Positions 16,017-24,951 of a stretch of 64,000 nucleotides of DNA are shown in pieces. The notes below the pieces were generated by a model, which ran no database searches, was not told the DNA's origin, and saw only the letters and a program-made list of their open reading frames with translations. Origin of the DNA: Candidatus Gastranaerophilales bacterium. GTDB taxonomy: Bacteria; Cyanobacteriota; Vampirovibrionia; Gastranaerophilales; Gastranaerophilaceae. The stretch's first letter is position 1. Every line of letters starts with the position of its first letter. The stretch is from NCBI GenBank assembly GCA_944325785.1, contig CALVBN010000002.1, positions 62,001-126,000 of the forward strand, written 5' to 3'. A program made the translations under genes and the position numbers.

Positions 16017-16649
16017 ATGAAAGTATTGTTAATTAACGGCTCGCCAAATGAAAAAGGCTGTACATACACAGCGCTTAATGAAATTGCACACACATTGAAT
16101 GCAGAAGGTATTGAAACAGAAATTTATCATATCGGAAAAGACCCGATCGCACCCTGCAGAGCCTGCCGTGCCTGCGGGAAAATCGGAAGATGCGTAATAA
16201 AAGACAAAGTTAATGATTTTGTAGAATATGCAAGAGAATTTGACGGTTATATAATCGGCTCTCCGGTTCATTATGGTTCTGCTTCCGGCGTTCTTGTACC
16301 GTTTTTAGACAGAGCCTTTTTTGTTGATTATATGTCCGGACATGATTCTTTCAAACATAAACCTGGTAGTGCAATAGTTTCAGCAAGGCGTGCAGGAACA
16401 ACCGCAACACTGGATCAGCTTAACAAATATTTTCAAATCAACCAGATGCCGATAATCTCCGGCAGATACTGGAATATGGTGCACGGGCAAAATCCGGAGC
16501 AGGTTCTGCAGGACGAAGAAGGCATGCAGAATATGAGAATTCTGGCAAAGAATTTTGCATATCACCTTAAATGCAAAGAAGCCGGAGAAAAAGCAGGAAT
16601 TCAACCGCCGGCATCGGAAGAAGTTGTATACACAAATTTCATAAGATAA
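16017..16649 (+). CDS. NADPH-dependent FMN reductase / iron-sulfur flavoprotein-like
   Basis: This 210-residue flavodoxin-fold protein carries INGSPNEKG near the N-terminus for FMN phosphate and GSPVHYGS for the flavin ring. A CRACRACGKIGRC cluster matches the four-Cys pattern of iron-sulfur flavoproteins. It is a likely cytosolic redox partner or quinone/azo reductase. GAGG precedes the ATG. The divergent AraC regulator at 15852 suggests inducible expression. Confidence 0.85.
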   Translation: MKVLLINGSPNEKGCTYTALNEIAHTLNAEGIETEIYHIGKDPIAPCRACRACGKIGRCVIKDKVNDFVEYAREFDGYIIGSPVHYGSASGVLVPFLDRAFFVDYMSGHDSFKHKPGSAIVSARRAGTTATLDQLNKYFQINQMPIISGRYWNMVHGQNPEQVLQDEEGMQNMRILAKNFAYHLKCKEAGEKAGIQPPASEEVVYTNFIR

Positions 16650-16739
16650 ATAATATTACCGCGAATTTACTGCTCACGATAATAATGCTTGACTGAGAGC
16701 AGCTATTAAGTGATACGTTAAAATACAGGAGGCAATTAT

Positions 16740-17606
16740 ATGGAAACAGTTAAATTAAACAACGGCGTAGAAATGCCGATTTTAGGGTATGGTGTATATC
16801 AGGTAACACCGCAGGAATGCGAAAGATGCGTAAAAGACGCGCTTGAAACCGGATACAGATTGATTGATACTGCCCAATCTTACCATAATGAAGCAGAAGT
16901 CGGACATGCAATCAAAACATCCGGTGTCAAAAGAGAAGATATTTTCCTTGTAACAAAAATTTGGATTGCAAACGCAGGGGATGAAAAAGCCGAAAAATCC
17001 ATTGATGAATCATTAAAGAAACTGCAGACAGATTATGTTGATCTGCTTTTAATCCACCAGCCGTTCGGTGATTATTACGGAACCTACAGAGCTATGGAAA
17101 AAGCTTATAAAGCCGGAAAAGCCAGAAGACAGGGCGTCGGCGATACTATTTCATATGAAGAGAGAATGAAAACACTTGATGAAATAGGCAGGCAGAGAAC
17201 CCGCGAATTCAGGGGAGAAAAACGCAAAGATATTAGGGCTTTGCCCGTAAAAGTTGATGAAAGCACCCCGCAATACGCACGTGAATTCATTGAATATTAT
17301 GAGAATCCCGAAAGAGGGCTCCACCCGAATTCAGACGGCTGGTATTCTTATACAAGTCTTGCGCCTATGATGAATTTCTTTCCGTTTGTACAAATAGAAA
17401 CGATTTCACCGCGTCCGGTATTATTTATAGCAGGAGAAAATGCTGTTTCTAAGTATTTTAGCGAAGATGCATACTCAAAGGCTGCTGAGCCAAAAGAACT
17501 TTTTGTAATAAAAGATGCAACCCACGTAGACTTATACGATGTTCCTAAATATATGGATCAAGTATTAGTAAAGCTGGACTCATACTTTAAAAAGTACTTA
17601 AATTAA
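16740..17606 (+). pseudogene. In-frame chimera: aldo/keto reductase N-half + alpha/beta-hydrolase C-half
   Basis: Residues 1 to about 130 are an aldo/keto reductase (catalytic Asp, Tyr, Lys and His present), closely matching the gene at 11185. From about 135 the protein becomes the C-terminal part of a DUF1100-like alpha/beta-hydrolase, with ISPRPVLFIAGENA and the catalytic-His motif THVDLYD. The barrel half that binds NADPH and the hydrolase half with the Ser nucleophile are both missing. The frame is intact with a good GGAGG site, so it may be expressed, but neither enzyme should work. Confidence 0.8.
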
Positions 17607-17614
17607 AAGCCTGT

Positions 17615-17652
17615 AACTGCTGTTTGTCCGCCATAAGCAGCAGTTTTCTTTT
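17615..17652 (+). terminator. Terminator after the chimera
   Basis: Stem AACTGCTG/CAGCAGTT with a 15-nt loop, followed by TTCTTTT. Confidence 0.75.
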
Positions 17653-17798
17653 ATATCATAATTTTTGCAATATAATATAAAAGAACCCAAAATAATAAAT
17701 TTAATACTCTTTTTTTTCAGCTAAATGAAATAAGAGATGTAATACTGCATTAGAGCTTCTCCGCGTCTTGCAGGGAAGAGGAAGGATTTTTCAGAATA

Positions 17799-18392
17799 AT
17801 GCTTGCAAATTATATCACTTACTTAAATTTTATCGACGAAAAACTTAAGAAATTTTTTGAAAGACAGAAACCTTATATTTTTTGCAAAAAAGGATGCGCT
17901 AAATGCTGTAAGAATGCACAATTTCCTTATTCTTCAATTGAAACCGCTTATTTAATATCCGGTTTTATGAAACTTGATAAATCTATTCAAGAAAAAGTTG
18001 ATATTAATCTCCAACGAATTCTTGAAGAAAAAAAGAATTTTACCGGAGAAAAATTCCGTTACGACTGCCCGTTTTTAGTTGATGATGTCTGCTGTGTTTA
18101 TGAGTACAGGGGGCTTGTCTGCAGAAGCTTTGGGCTTATGACAAACGGAGTTAACGGCAAAATTCAAGTTCCGTTCTGTTGTTTTGAAGGACTGAACTAT
18201 TCCAATGTAATGGAAGATGACGGAAAGAAAATTTCACCGGAAAAATTTGAAAAACTTGGAGTTGAAGAAGAGCCTGTCGCCTTTAATATAAGCTACGAAT
18301 TTTTGACAGACCCCGATTTTGAGAGAGGATTTAACTTTGCATTCGGTGCAAAAAAACCGTTAATCGACTGGCTTACCATGCCAGAAAAGTAA
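17799..18392 (+). CDS. YkgJ-family cysteine-cluster protein
   Basis: This 197-residue protein has the YkgJ arrangement of cysteines: CKKGCAKCC near residue 30, then CPFL, CCVY and CRSFG in the middle. The family is annotated as putative zinc- or iron-chelating and its function is not settled. AAGGA lies about 12 nt before the ATG, rather far. A second family member occurs at 60898, and the two are only distantly alike. Confidence 0.85.
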   Translation: MLANYITYLNFIDEKLKKFFERQKPYIFCKKGCAKCCKNAQFPYSSIETAYLISGFMKLDKSIQEKVDINLQRILEEKKNFTGEKFRYDCPFLVDDVCCVYEYRGLVCRSFGLMTNGVNGKIQVPFCCFEGLNYSNVMEDDGKKISPEKFEKLGVEEEPVAFNISYEFLTDPDFERGFNFAFGAKKPLIDWLTMPEK

Positions 18393-18402
18393 AAAATAAG
18401 CC

Positions 18403-19472
18403 TTAAATTCTGTCGCCCGGGATTTGTTTTGACATAATAAGTTTATGATTTGGGGACGCTTTGTGCTTATTCTCTGTATTAAATAAGAAGGCTAAAGGTA
18501 TAAGCAGAAAAGCAATCAAAGCAAATATTGCAAAAACATCTACATATGACATTAAACGCGACTGGGATAAAAGAGATTTATATAAATAAGAATTTGTTTT
18601 TATACTCGCAAAAGAACTTGACGCATTTGCCATAAATGTGTGAGTCAGCGACATAAATTTCTGCTGGAATATAAGACTGAAATTAGATAAATTCTTAACC
18701 AGATAAACTTGGTGCATCTGAGCGTGTCTTGCAACCAGAGTTGACGCAACAGACGCAATAACGGCAGTCATCGCGCTCTTACATAAGTTATGCAGACTTG
18801 CTCCGTTTGTCAATTCTGATTTAGGAAGCGTTCCAAGCACAAGAGATGATATCGGGATAAATGTCATAATAACTCCGACACCCATCAAAACTTGAGGTAT
18901 AGCTATATAAATAAATGAAACACTCAGATTTAACTGAACAAAAAACAGAGTTGAAATCCCTAAAAATAAAAATCCTATTGCAATTAAAATCCTGTTATCA
19001 AAAACCTTCATCAGAGGATTTATTGCTATCATCATAAATACGCAGGAAAAAATACGAGGCGCCAAGGCATACCCGCTTAATATAGCAGTATATCCCATCA
19101 TATTCTGCAAAAACTGCGGAACAAGTACAATCGTTGAAAATACCAGCATATTAACAGAAGCGCTCAAAATAGTTCCGACCAAAAAGTTTCTGTCCTTGAA
19201 CAATCTTAAATTAATCAAAGGCTTTTTATATTCAAGCTCCCACACAATAAAAAACGCAAGCGCGCAGGCAGAAAAACCAGCAAGCCATGAAATCCATGCA
19301 CAGTCAAACCAGTTATACTACTGTCCTTTATCAAGCACAACCTGCATTGAAAGAAGCCACAGAACAAGCGCAATCATGCCGGGGAAATCCGCATGCGCCT
19401 TATGCCTTTCAGAATCCTCAATATTTGCATGCACCATAGAAATAGACTGAACCGCAAAAACATATTGAATAT
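18403..19472 (-). pseudogene. EmrB/DHA2-type MFS drug exporter, truncated with nonsense codon
   Basis: The region 18403-19245 encodes about 280 residues of the C-terminal half of a 14-helix MFS exporter. Upstream the same frame continues as MFS sequence (LDKGQ, then YNWFDCAWISW), broken by an in-frame TAG at 19318-19320. It reads on to about 19472, where it stops abutting another truncated gene. The N-terminal half, about 250 residues, is missing. This is a decayed proton-driven efflux pump. Confidence 0.85.
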
Positions 19473-20747
19473 ATGAATCTTGAATGGTGGGAAAAGTTTA
19501 ATGACGAAAAACTGAATAATAACCTGCTGAAGGTTTATGATAAGAATTACGATTTGAAAAATGCCGCACTAAAGGTTAAAGAAAACGAACAGCTTGTAAA
19601 AATGCAGTTTGCAAACGAACTCCCATCTTTATCATTATCCGGCGACCTCTCTCGTGATTTGAGAGGACCATACCAGCAGTTTGGTAATATGGCAATTCCT
19701 ACGTATTCTCAATACAACTACCTCTTACCAATAACCGCTTCATATGAAGTCGATATTTGAGGGACAAACAGGCTTAAAACAAAAAGCGTTAAGCAAGAAC
19801 TGGAAATTATGAAGCAGGCAGAAAGAGCAACTTATATTTCACTTACATCTGACTTTGTTTCTGATTATTTCAATCTTATTAAAGCTGATGAACTTCTCAA
19901 AATTCAGAATAAACTCATAGAAACACAGACTGCTATTGTTGATAAAACTAAAGATAAATATAAAATCGGCTTGTGTTCAATAAATGAACTACTTGCAGAA
20001 GAAAAAATGCTGACAACAATGAAGGAAGAAAGAAATACCCACCTTAAAACTCAGGAAACATTAATAAACAGCTTAAGAGTCTATTTAGGAGATTCCGGCG
20101 ATAATGTTGCAAGAAATGACTATGAAAATATTAATTTGTTAAAAGGAATTCCTACTGAATATAGTTCTGAAATAATTGAAAACCGTCCGGATTATCTGCA
20201 GGAAGAAGATAACATTAAGCGCATCGGATTTGATGTAAGAGTTGCAAAACGCGAATTTTTACCAAAATTTGTCATTTACGGTCAAATAGGCTTAAACGCA
20301 TACCATCTGGATACGCTTTTCAATTCGGCATCCCAATTTTTTAATGCTGGAATTCTTCCATCCATAGATTTATTTTCCGGCGGAAGAAAACTAGCACTTC
20401 TAAGGTACAGAAAGCTGGAATACGAAGAAGCTTTAAACACTTACCGAAAAACAATACTTGAGTGTATTAAGGAAATAAATTCCGGTCTTGCAGAATATAA
20501 AACCGCATCCGAAAATTACGAAGAATCTCTTAACCGCCTAAAAATGCAGAATGAAATTTACGACTTAATGAAAGACAAACACACAATAGGCGCCTCAAGC
20601 GACTTAGACGTTTTGTATGCTGAAGAAGCTTATATGCTGGTTAAAAAAGAAGAAGTTTCCAATAAAATAAATTCTTTAATCGCCTCAATCGGGCTATACA
20701 AAGCCGTAGGCGGAATTGATTTGTATAAAATAAACGAAAATTTATAG
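19473..20747 (+). pseudogene. TolC/NodT-type outer-membrane efflux protein, truncated with nonsense codon
   Basis: It reads from EWWEKFNDEKLNNNLL (start of an outer-membrane factor domain) to the end of the second repeat. A TGA at 19758-19760 interrupts the conserved EVDIWGTNR position, where Trp (TGG) is expected. The lipoprotein signal and first residues are missing. TGA clearly acts as stop in neighbouring genes, so recoding is unlikely. Together with the MFS remnant it indicates a dead tripartite efflux locus. Confidence 0.85.
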
Positions 20748-20880
20748 CTATAAAAGAAAAATACCACAATTTACGAGTTCAGTACTTGGCTGATTGAGAA
20801 CACGGCACAAATTCGTCTGGTTTAGATGTTGCAATGAATGTTTTATTTAGCAAACTTTTTTCTTATCGAGACGCTGTTTT

Positions 20881-22005
20881 CTATCTAAATATGTTAATAT
20901 AATCTTCAAACATATAATAACGATTACGGCTCATACCAGTTTTTTCTTTTAAAATGCCAATCTCAATAAAAGTTTTTACTAAACTGTTTACAGAAACAAT
21001 TGAAAGCCCAAGCTTTTTAGATATAATTTGAGCATTAACTTTGGGCTGAGAATATAATAATTCTAACAGTCTTTGACCGTTAACGGCTTTTTTGCCTATC
21101 TTAGTGACTTTTTCTTCAGTTTCTTTTTTAAGTTTAAGGATTTCATCAAAAGTTTTAATGCTATTTTTTGAAGTTTCAATAACTCCGCTCAAGAAAAATT
21201 TAAGCCATTGAGTCATATTATGAGTTTGCTTCACCATTGCAAGCGAATCATAATATGACATTCTATTGCGTTCAAAGAAATCTGAAATATAAAGTACGGG
21301 TTTATTTAACAATCCTGTATTAATCAAATATAGAATTATTAGTAAACGCCCTGTTCTTCCGTTTCCATCTAAGAACGGGTGAATTGTTTCAAATTGATAA
21401 TGAACAATACCTGCCCTGATTATTTCCGGTACTTGGAGGTTTTCATTATGCATAAACTTTTCAATATCACCTAGTAAATCTGGTAACATATTAGGTTCCG
21501 GCGGAATAAAGAAAGCGTCTTTAAGTGATGACCCGCCAATCCAATTTTGAGTTTTACGAATTTCACCGGGTGTTTTATGTTCACCGCGAACTTCTTGCAA
21601 TAATATTTTATGGGCTTCTTTTATTAATCGCATAGAAAGGGGTAAGTCATTTAACCGGTTTATTGAGTAATTTATGGCCTGGGTATAGTTTTGAACTTCG
21701 TGCCAATCATCACGTAATTCCGGTTTAATTTGTTCAATCGGTGTGATTGCATCCTCGAAAGTTGTTCTTGTTCCTTCTATTCTATTAGAGTTTGTTGCTT
21801 CTTTGGTTGCATACATCTTAATAAAGAATTCTATATTAGGAATCAAATCAGCATAGGAATTCAATTTGCCAAGCCAAAGACTCGCATCTTGCAATAATGG
21901 CGCAAGTTCTTCAAGTTTCCAATCAATATCATCATTGATAAATGACGGATTAAACGGTCTGTAGCCTTTATGCAAAATATAAGTTCCTGCTTTATATTCC
22001 TTCAT
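20881..22005 (-). CDS. Fic-domain AMP transferase
   Basis: This 374-residue protein has the full catalytic motif HPFLDGNGRTGR. An N-terminal SNRIEGT fits the inhibitory-helix pattern (S/T)xxxE(G/N), so class II autoinhibition is likely. A winged-helix-like C-terminus (about 300-365) follows. The family transfers AMP from ATP to hydroxyl groups of target proteins; the target is unknown. AAGGAT lies 8 nt before the ATG. It ends just outside the tRNA-Arg element. Confidence 0.9.
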   Translation of the reverse strand: MKEYKAGTYILHKGYRPFNPSFINDDIDWKLEELAPLLQDASLWLGKLNSYADLIPNIEFFIKMYATKEATNSNRIEGTRTTFEDAITPIEQIKPELRDDWHEVQNYTQAINYSINRLNDLPLSMRLIKEAHKILLQEVRGEHKTPGEIRKTQNWIGGSSLKDAFFIPPEPNMLPDLLGDIEKFMHNENLQVPEIIRAGIVHYQFETIHPFLDGNGRTGRLLIILYLINTGLLNKPVLYISDFFERNRMSYYDSLAMVKQTHNMTQWLKFFLSGVIETSKNSIKTFDEILKLKKETEEKVTKIGKKAVNGQRLLELLYSQPKVNAQIISKKLGLSIVSVNSLVKTFIEIGILKEKTGMSRNRYYMFEDYINIFR

Positions 22006-22224
22006 TATAGATTATCCTTAGTTAAGTTTAAGCGCTTTCCCTTAATTATAACATATTTATATTAAAAATTGAATCGTCCTTTATAAGGAGAGTACAGGAA
22101 ATACTAAAAAGGGACATTGCGCCTAACCTGCCGGTTATTCAATCTAACCCGTTTCACTTGCGCCGTCCGTCGGACAGTCAGCTTGAACACTAGAGACATT
22201 TTAATCTTGTTCTGAAGAGAATAA

Positions 22225-22250
22225 AAAAAGACAGGCTTCCCTGTCTTTTT
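22225..22250. terminator. Terminator outside the tRNA-Arg attachment site
   Basis: Stem AAAAAGACAGG/CCTGTCTTTTT with a 4-nt loop. Read on the minus strand it directly follows the displaced tRNA-Arg 3' half, so it was probably the original terminator of that tRNA gene. Confidence 0.85.
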
Positions 22251-22257
22251 GAAAAAA

Positions 22258-22299
22258 TACGCCCGGCGCGATTCGAACGCGCGACCCTCTGCTTAGAAG
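22258..22299 (-). repeat. attL: displaced 3' half of tRNA-Arg(TCT)
   Basis: On the minus strand it contains the anticodon loop, GCAGA, variable loop, a T-arm GCGCG-TTCGAAT-CGCGC and acceptor CGGGCGT plus discriminator A. It matches the 3' half of the complete tRNA at 34281 with three differences, two of which compensate each other in the T-stem. Identity is continuous over GACCCTCTGCTTAGAAG and ends at 22299, the presumed crossover. Confidence 0.9.
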
Positions 22300-22332
22300 T
22301 AGCTTATAGCGATATTCGCAGGGAGTTTCAAG

Positions 22333-22418
22333 TTTTGCTAGAATTAGCCAGAAGTTATTATTTTTATTATCTTCGGACTTGGTGCATCTCTCAACTTTTA
22401 CCCCCTTTTGCTAGAATT
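22333..22418 (+). repeat. 13-bp direct repeats near attL
   Basis: TTTTGCTAGAATT at 22333-22345 and again at 22406-22418. Position between the crossover and the integrase arm-like pair suggests sites for excisionase or a host factor. The stretch 22300-22779 holds no gene that I can support. Confidence 0.5.
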
Positions 22419-22440
22419 TATCAGGATTTTTGCAAGAAGG

Positions 22441-22459
22441 TTGTAGTATTAATGTAGTA
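22441..22459 (+). repeat. Left arm-site pair of the tRNA-Arg element
   Basis: TTGTAGTA at 22441-22448 and ATGTAGTA at 22452-22459, an 11-bp period. The same sequence recurs in the same orientation and period at 34239-34257, at the other end. Confidence 0.7.
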
Positions 22460-22779
22460 CAATTTGTTTGAAAAAATGGACAAACAAAAATAAACTATTA
22501 TTACTTATGATTATTGCAAGCTTAGATTAATCGAGTGTATAATATTCTATATTGATAAGGCTATAATGCTGGGTAATTGTCTTAAATTCTCACAGTTAAA
22601 AATTTAAAGATAGTCGATATCTCTTAAGTAAATTGCTTAGAAGATAGCTATAGAAAGGATGAAAGAGAATGGTTAAAAAGTGATATCTAAATCTTGTGCA
22701 GCAAGTACATTATCTCAAAGAGGAAAGAAAAAATAGTTTTAAGTAATTTTTATGATGAAGTATTAATTTTAAGGAAGTT

Positions 22780-23397
22780 ATGTCAAAAAAGATAAAAAAT
22801 AATATTCTCCCTGCGGTTGATTATATTAAAAGTTTAGAACAATTTCATAGTATAAAGACTATTAAAAGACTTATATATGCTGTTAACTCGTACTTAAAGC
22901 AAGATAATATTGCTGATAACATAATAACAATAAAAATCGGAACAGAAGAACATTGCCTATCAGTTTCTGATACTGTCATACTTTTGAGTTCTATTGAGGA
23001 AATTATTAAAAATATCTGTGTTGCTCTGGGGTATGAGCCTCAAGATATTCATATAAATTTAATTAATGCAGGTCCTGGTTGTTTTGCTATAAGTTTAATT
23101 ATAAGTATAACTAAAGGTGCAGTAGCAAAGTATGCTACAGGTTTTATTGAAGAATTTTGCAATATTGACCTTGAAAAAGAAGGTCGACGACAAGCTAAAA
23201 TGATTAAAGAAATCTTTGAGAAATTTCTAAGCACACCTAAAATTAAAAATGCTGAATCACCAGAGGCTCAAAATATTAAAACAGCAAAATCTAAAATTTT
23301 TAAAACATTGGATAATGAAAATTTTTCCTATGTAAATTTCACTAACAACCCTGAAAACAAAATACCTAGAAGTAGATTTATAGACTATATTATATAA
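22780..23397 (+). CDS. Hypothetical element protein
   Basis: This 205-residue protein is not recognised. A GGAAG site precedes the ATG. A hydrophobic helix (about 105-125, CFAISLIISITKGAVAKYA) could be membrane-embedded or a core helix; the rest is charged and helical. It is the first gene inside the left end, convergent with the integrase. Its monocistronic position beside the att site is typical of moron-type cargo. Confidence 0.6.
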   Translation: MSKKIKNNILPAVDYIKSLEQFHSIKTIKRLIYAVNSYLKQDNIADNIITIKIGTEEHCLSVSDTVILLSSIEEIIKNICVALGYEPQDIHINLINAGPGCFAISLIISITKGAVAKYATGFIEEFCNIDLEKEGRRQAKMIKEIFEKFLSTPKIKNAESPEAQNIKTAKSKIFKTLDNENFSYVNFTNNPENKIPRSRFIDYII

Positions 23398-23408
23398 TTT
23401 TTATAGTA

Positions 23409-24515
23409 TTAAGTTCCAAACTTTTTAAACTCAACAACGGTTGTTTTTTCGACAATATTATCAAGCAAATTAACACATTGTTCGTTAACTTCCGGCAGTA
23501 AGTGAGTATATAAATCCATAGTCATTTTGATTGAGCTATGACCAAGTTGATGCTGAACATATTTCATTGGTGCACCGTTAGCGAGCAACAAACTTGCATA
23601 AGTATGTCTTAAATCATGAAACCTTAATGAATCGATTCCGGCACGGTTTAAAGCAGGTTTAAACCTTCTTTTAATCATGTTATTAGCGTCTTGATAGCCA
23701 CCGTCGCCATTAGGGAAAACAAGATTGTGTTCGCCTTTAGGACAAGCCAAACGCCATTCTTTCAAAACCTTTACAAGCTCTAATGACATATCAACTTTTC
23801 TTACTTTGCCTGTTTTTGTTGTGCCAACTCGACCATGAGTAAAGTTTTTATCAACTGTTATTTTCCGTGTTATCCAGTTTATAGAATCCCAAGTTAAGCC
23901 CATTAATTCACCCTGTCTCATGCCGGTAAATAGAGCTGTAAAAAGCAGCGGATAAAAATCCGGGTAGATTTCTTTTGTTTTAGACAAAAGTTTTTTTACC
24001 TCTTCTGTTGATAATGAGCGGATTTCTTCGCTTCTTTCTTCTTTCAATGATTTTATACGGGCAAGCGGATTTTTCACCACTATATCCATATCAATCATAA
24101 AGCTGTAAATTTGACTCATAAGTTTTGTGTACTTATTCACAGTTGAATTTTTGCGACCTGTTTCAAGTTCTTGTGCAACAAATTCATTAACTGCAAGCGG
24201 TGTTATTTCACAAAGTTTTAACTTTCCGAAATACGGTAATAAATGATTTTTTAAGTAACCCTTGTAACCGTGTTCCGTGTTATATTTACATTTTTTACTT
24301 GCGTGTAATCGCATAAAGATTTCAGAAGCTTCTTTAAAAGTCATTTTACAATCGCCAGGTGCTGTACCGGTTTGTACTTTGGATAAAATATCAACCATAG
24401 CACTTTCTGCTTCAACTTTTGTTTTGAATCCGCCTTTAACTTTTCTTTTCCCAAAGAGGTCGAGATAATCGACCTCCCAATAATTCGCACGCTTATTTTT
24501 TCTTACTTTAGCCAT
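23409..24515 (-). CDS. int: Tyrosine integrase of the tRNA-Arg element
   Basis: This 368-residue protein has an N-terminal arm-binding domain (about 1-60), a SAM-like core-binding domain (about 60-160) and a catalytic domain with GMRQGEL (Arg), KTGKVRK (Lys), HDLRHTY, LGHSS and the nucleophile in LYTHL. It should recombine attP with the tRNA-Arg anticodon-loop region. It lies about 1.1 kb from attL, reading towards it, with the excisionase gene directly upstream. Confidence 0.95.
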   Translation of the reverse strand: MAKVRKNKRANYWEVDYLDLFGKRKVKGGFKTKVEAESAMVDILSKVQTGTAPGDCKMTFKEASEIFMRLHASKKCKYNTEHGYKGYLKNHLLPYFGKLKLCEITPLAVNEFVAQELETGRKNSTVNKYTKLMSQIYSFMIDMDIVVKNPLARIKSLKEERSEEIRSLSTEEVKKLLSKTKEIYPDFYPLLFTALFTGMRQGELMGLTWDSINWITRKITVDKNFTHGRVGTTKTGKVRKVDMSLELVKVLKEWRLACPKGEHNLVFPNGDGGYQDANNMIKRRFKPALNRAGIDSLRFHDLRHTYASLLLANGAPMKYVQHQLGHSSIKMTMDLYTHLLPEVNEQCVNLLDNIVEKTTVVEFKKFGT

Positions 24516-24572
24516 TTTGTACCGCCTTCAAATTTATTATGTCGTGTTTTTCGCTTTCTGTAAGCACTTTGA

Positions 24573-24743
24573 CTACAAATTGCTAACAGAATTTTTCTTG
24601 ATAAACTCCTGAATCTCATCCAGTGAAAACCTGAGCTTTCCCCCGAGTTTTACAAATGGGATTTCTTTCTTATGCACCCACCTATAAAGGGTAGACTCCG
24701 ATATTTTTAAAATATTTGATACTTCTTTTATAGTTAATAACAT
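24573..24743 (-). CDS. xis: AlpA/MerR-like excisionase
   Basis: This 56-residue protein (MLLTIKEVSNILKISESTLY at its start) shows the winged-helix pattern of HTH_17/AlpA excisionases, including RWVHKKEIPFVKLGGKLRF and a C-terminal helix. AAGGAA precedes the ATG. It lies upstream of int on the same strand, 57 bp away, so an xis-int operon is likely. It should bias recombination towards excision and may regulate int. Confidence 0.85.
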   Translation of the reverse strand: MLLTIKEVSNILKISESTLYRWVHKKEIPFVKLGGKLRFSLDEIQEFIKKNSVSNL

Positions 24744-24951
24744 TTTGTTTTCCTTTCGTAATTGTTTGCAATCGGTTTTGCAATCCCAGAAAGGCTTGCT
24801 AAATTTAGATTTAAATCAGTTTTTTAGATTGAATTACAAAGTTGCGTTTCTAATAAAAGTAAGTAAAATATTTTTTCGTAATTTTGCAATAATGTAATTT
24901 TTGTCCATATATCTTTATTTACAAGCCTTTAAGAGTTGCAAATAAATTGCA

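Noticed and set aside
19758-19760. TGA as a Trp codon (genetic code change)
   Set aside because: The TGA sits where Trp is conserved, but TGA ends the HEPN, hybrid-kinase and 41468 genes at sensible points, and the adjoining MFS gene has a TAG as well. Simple pseudogene decay explains both.
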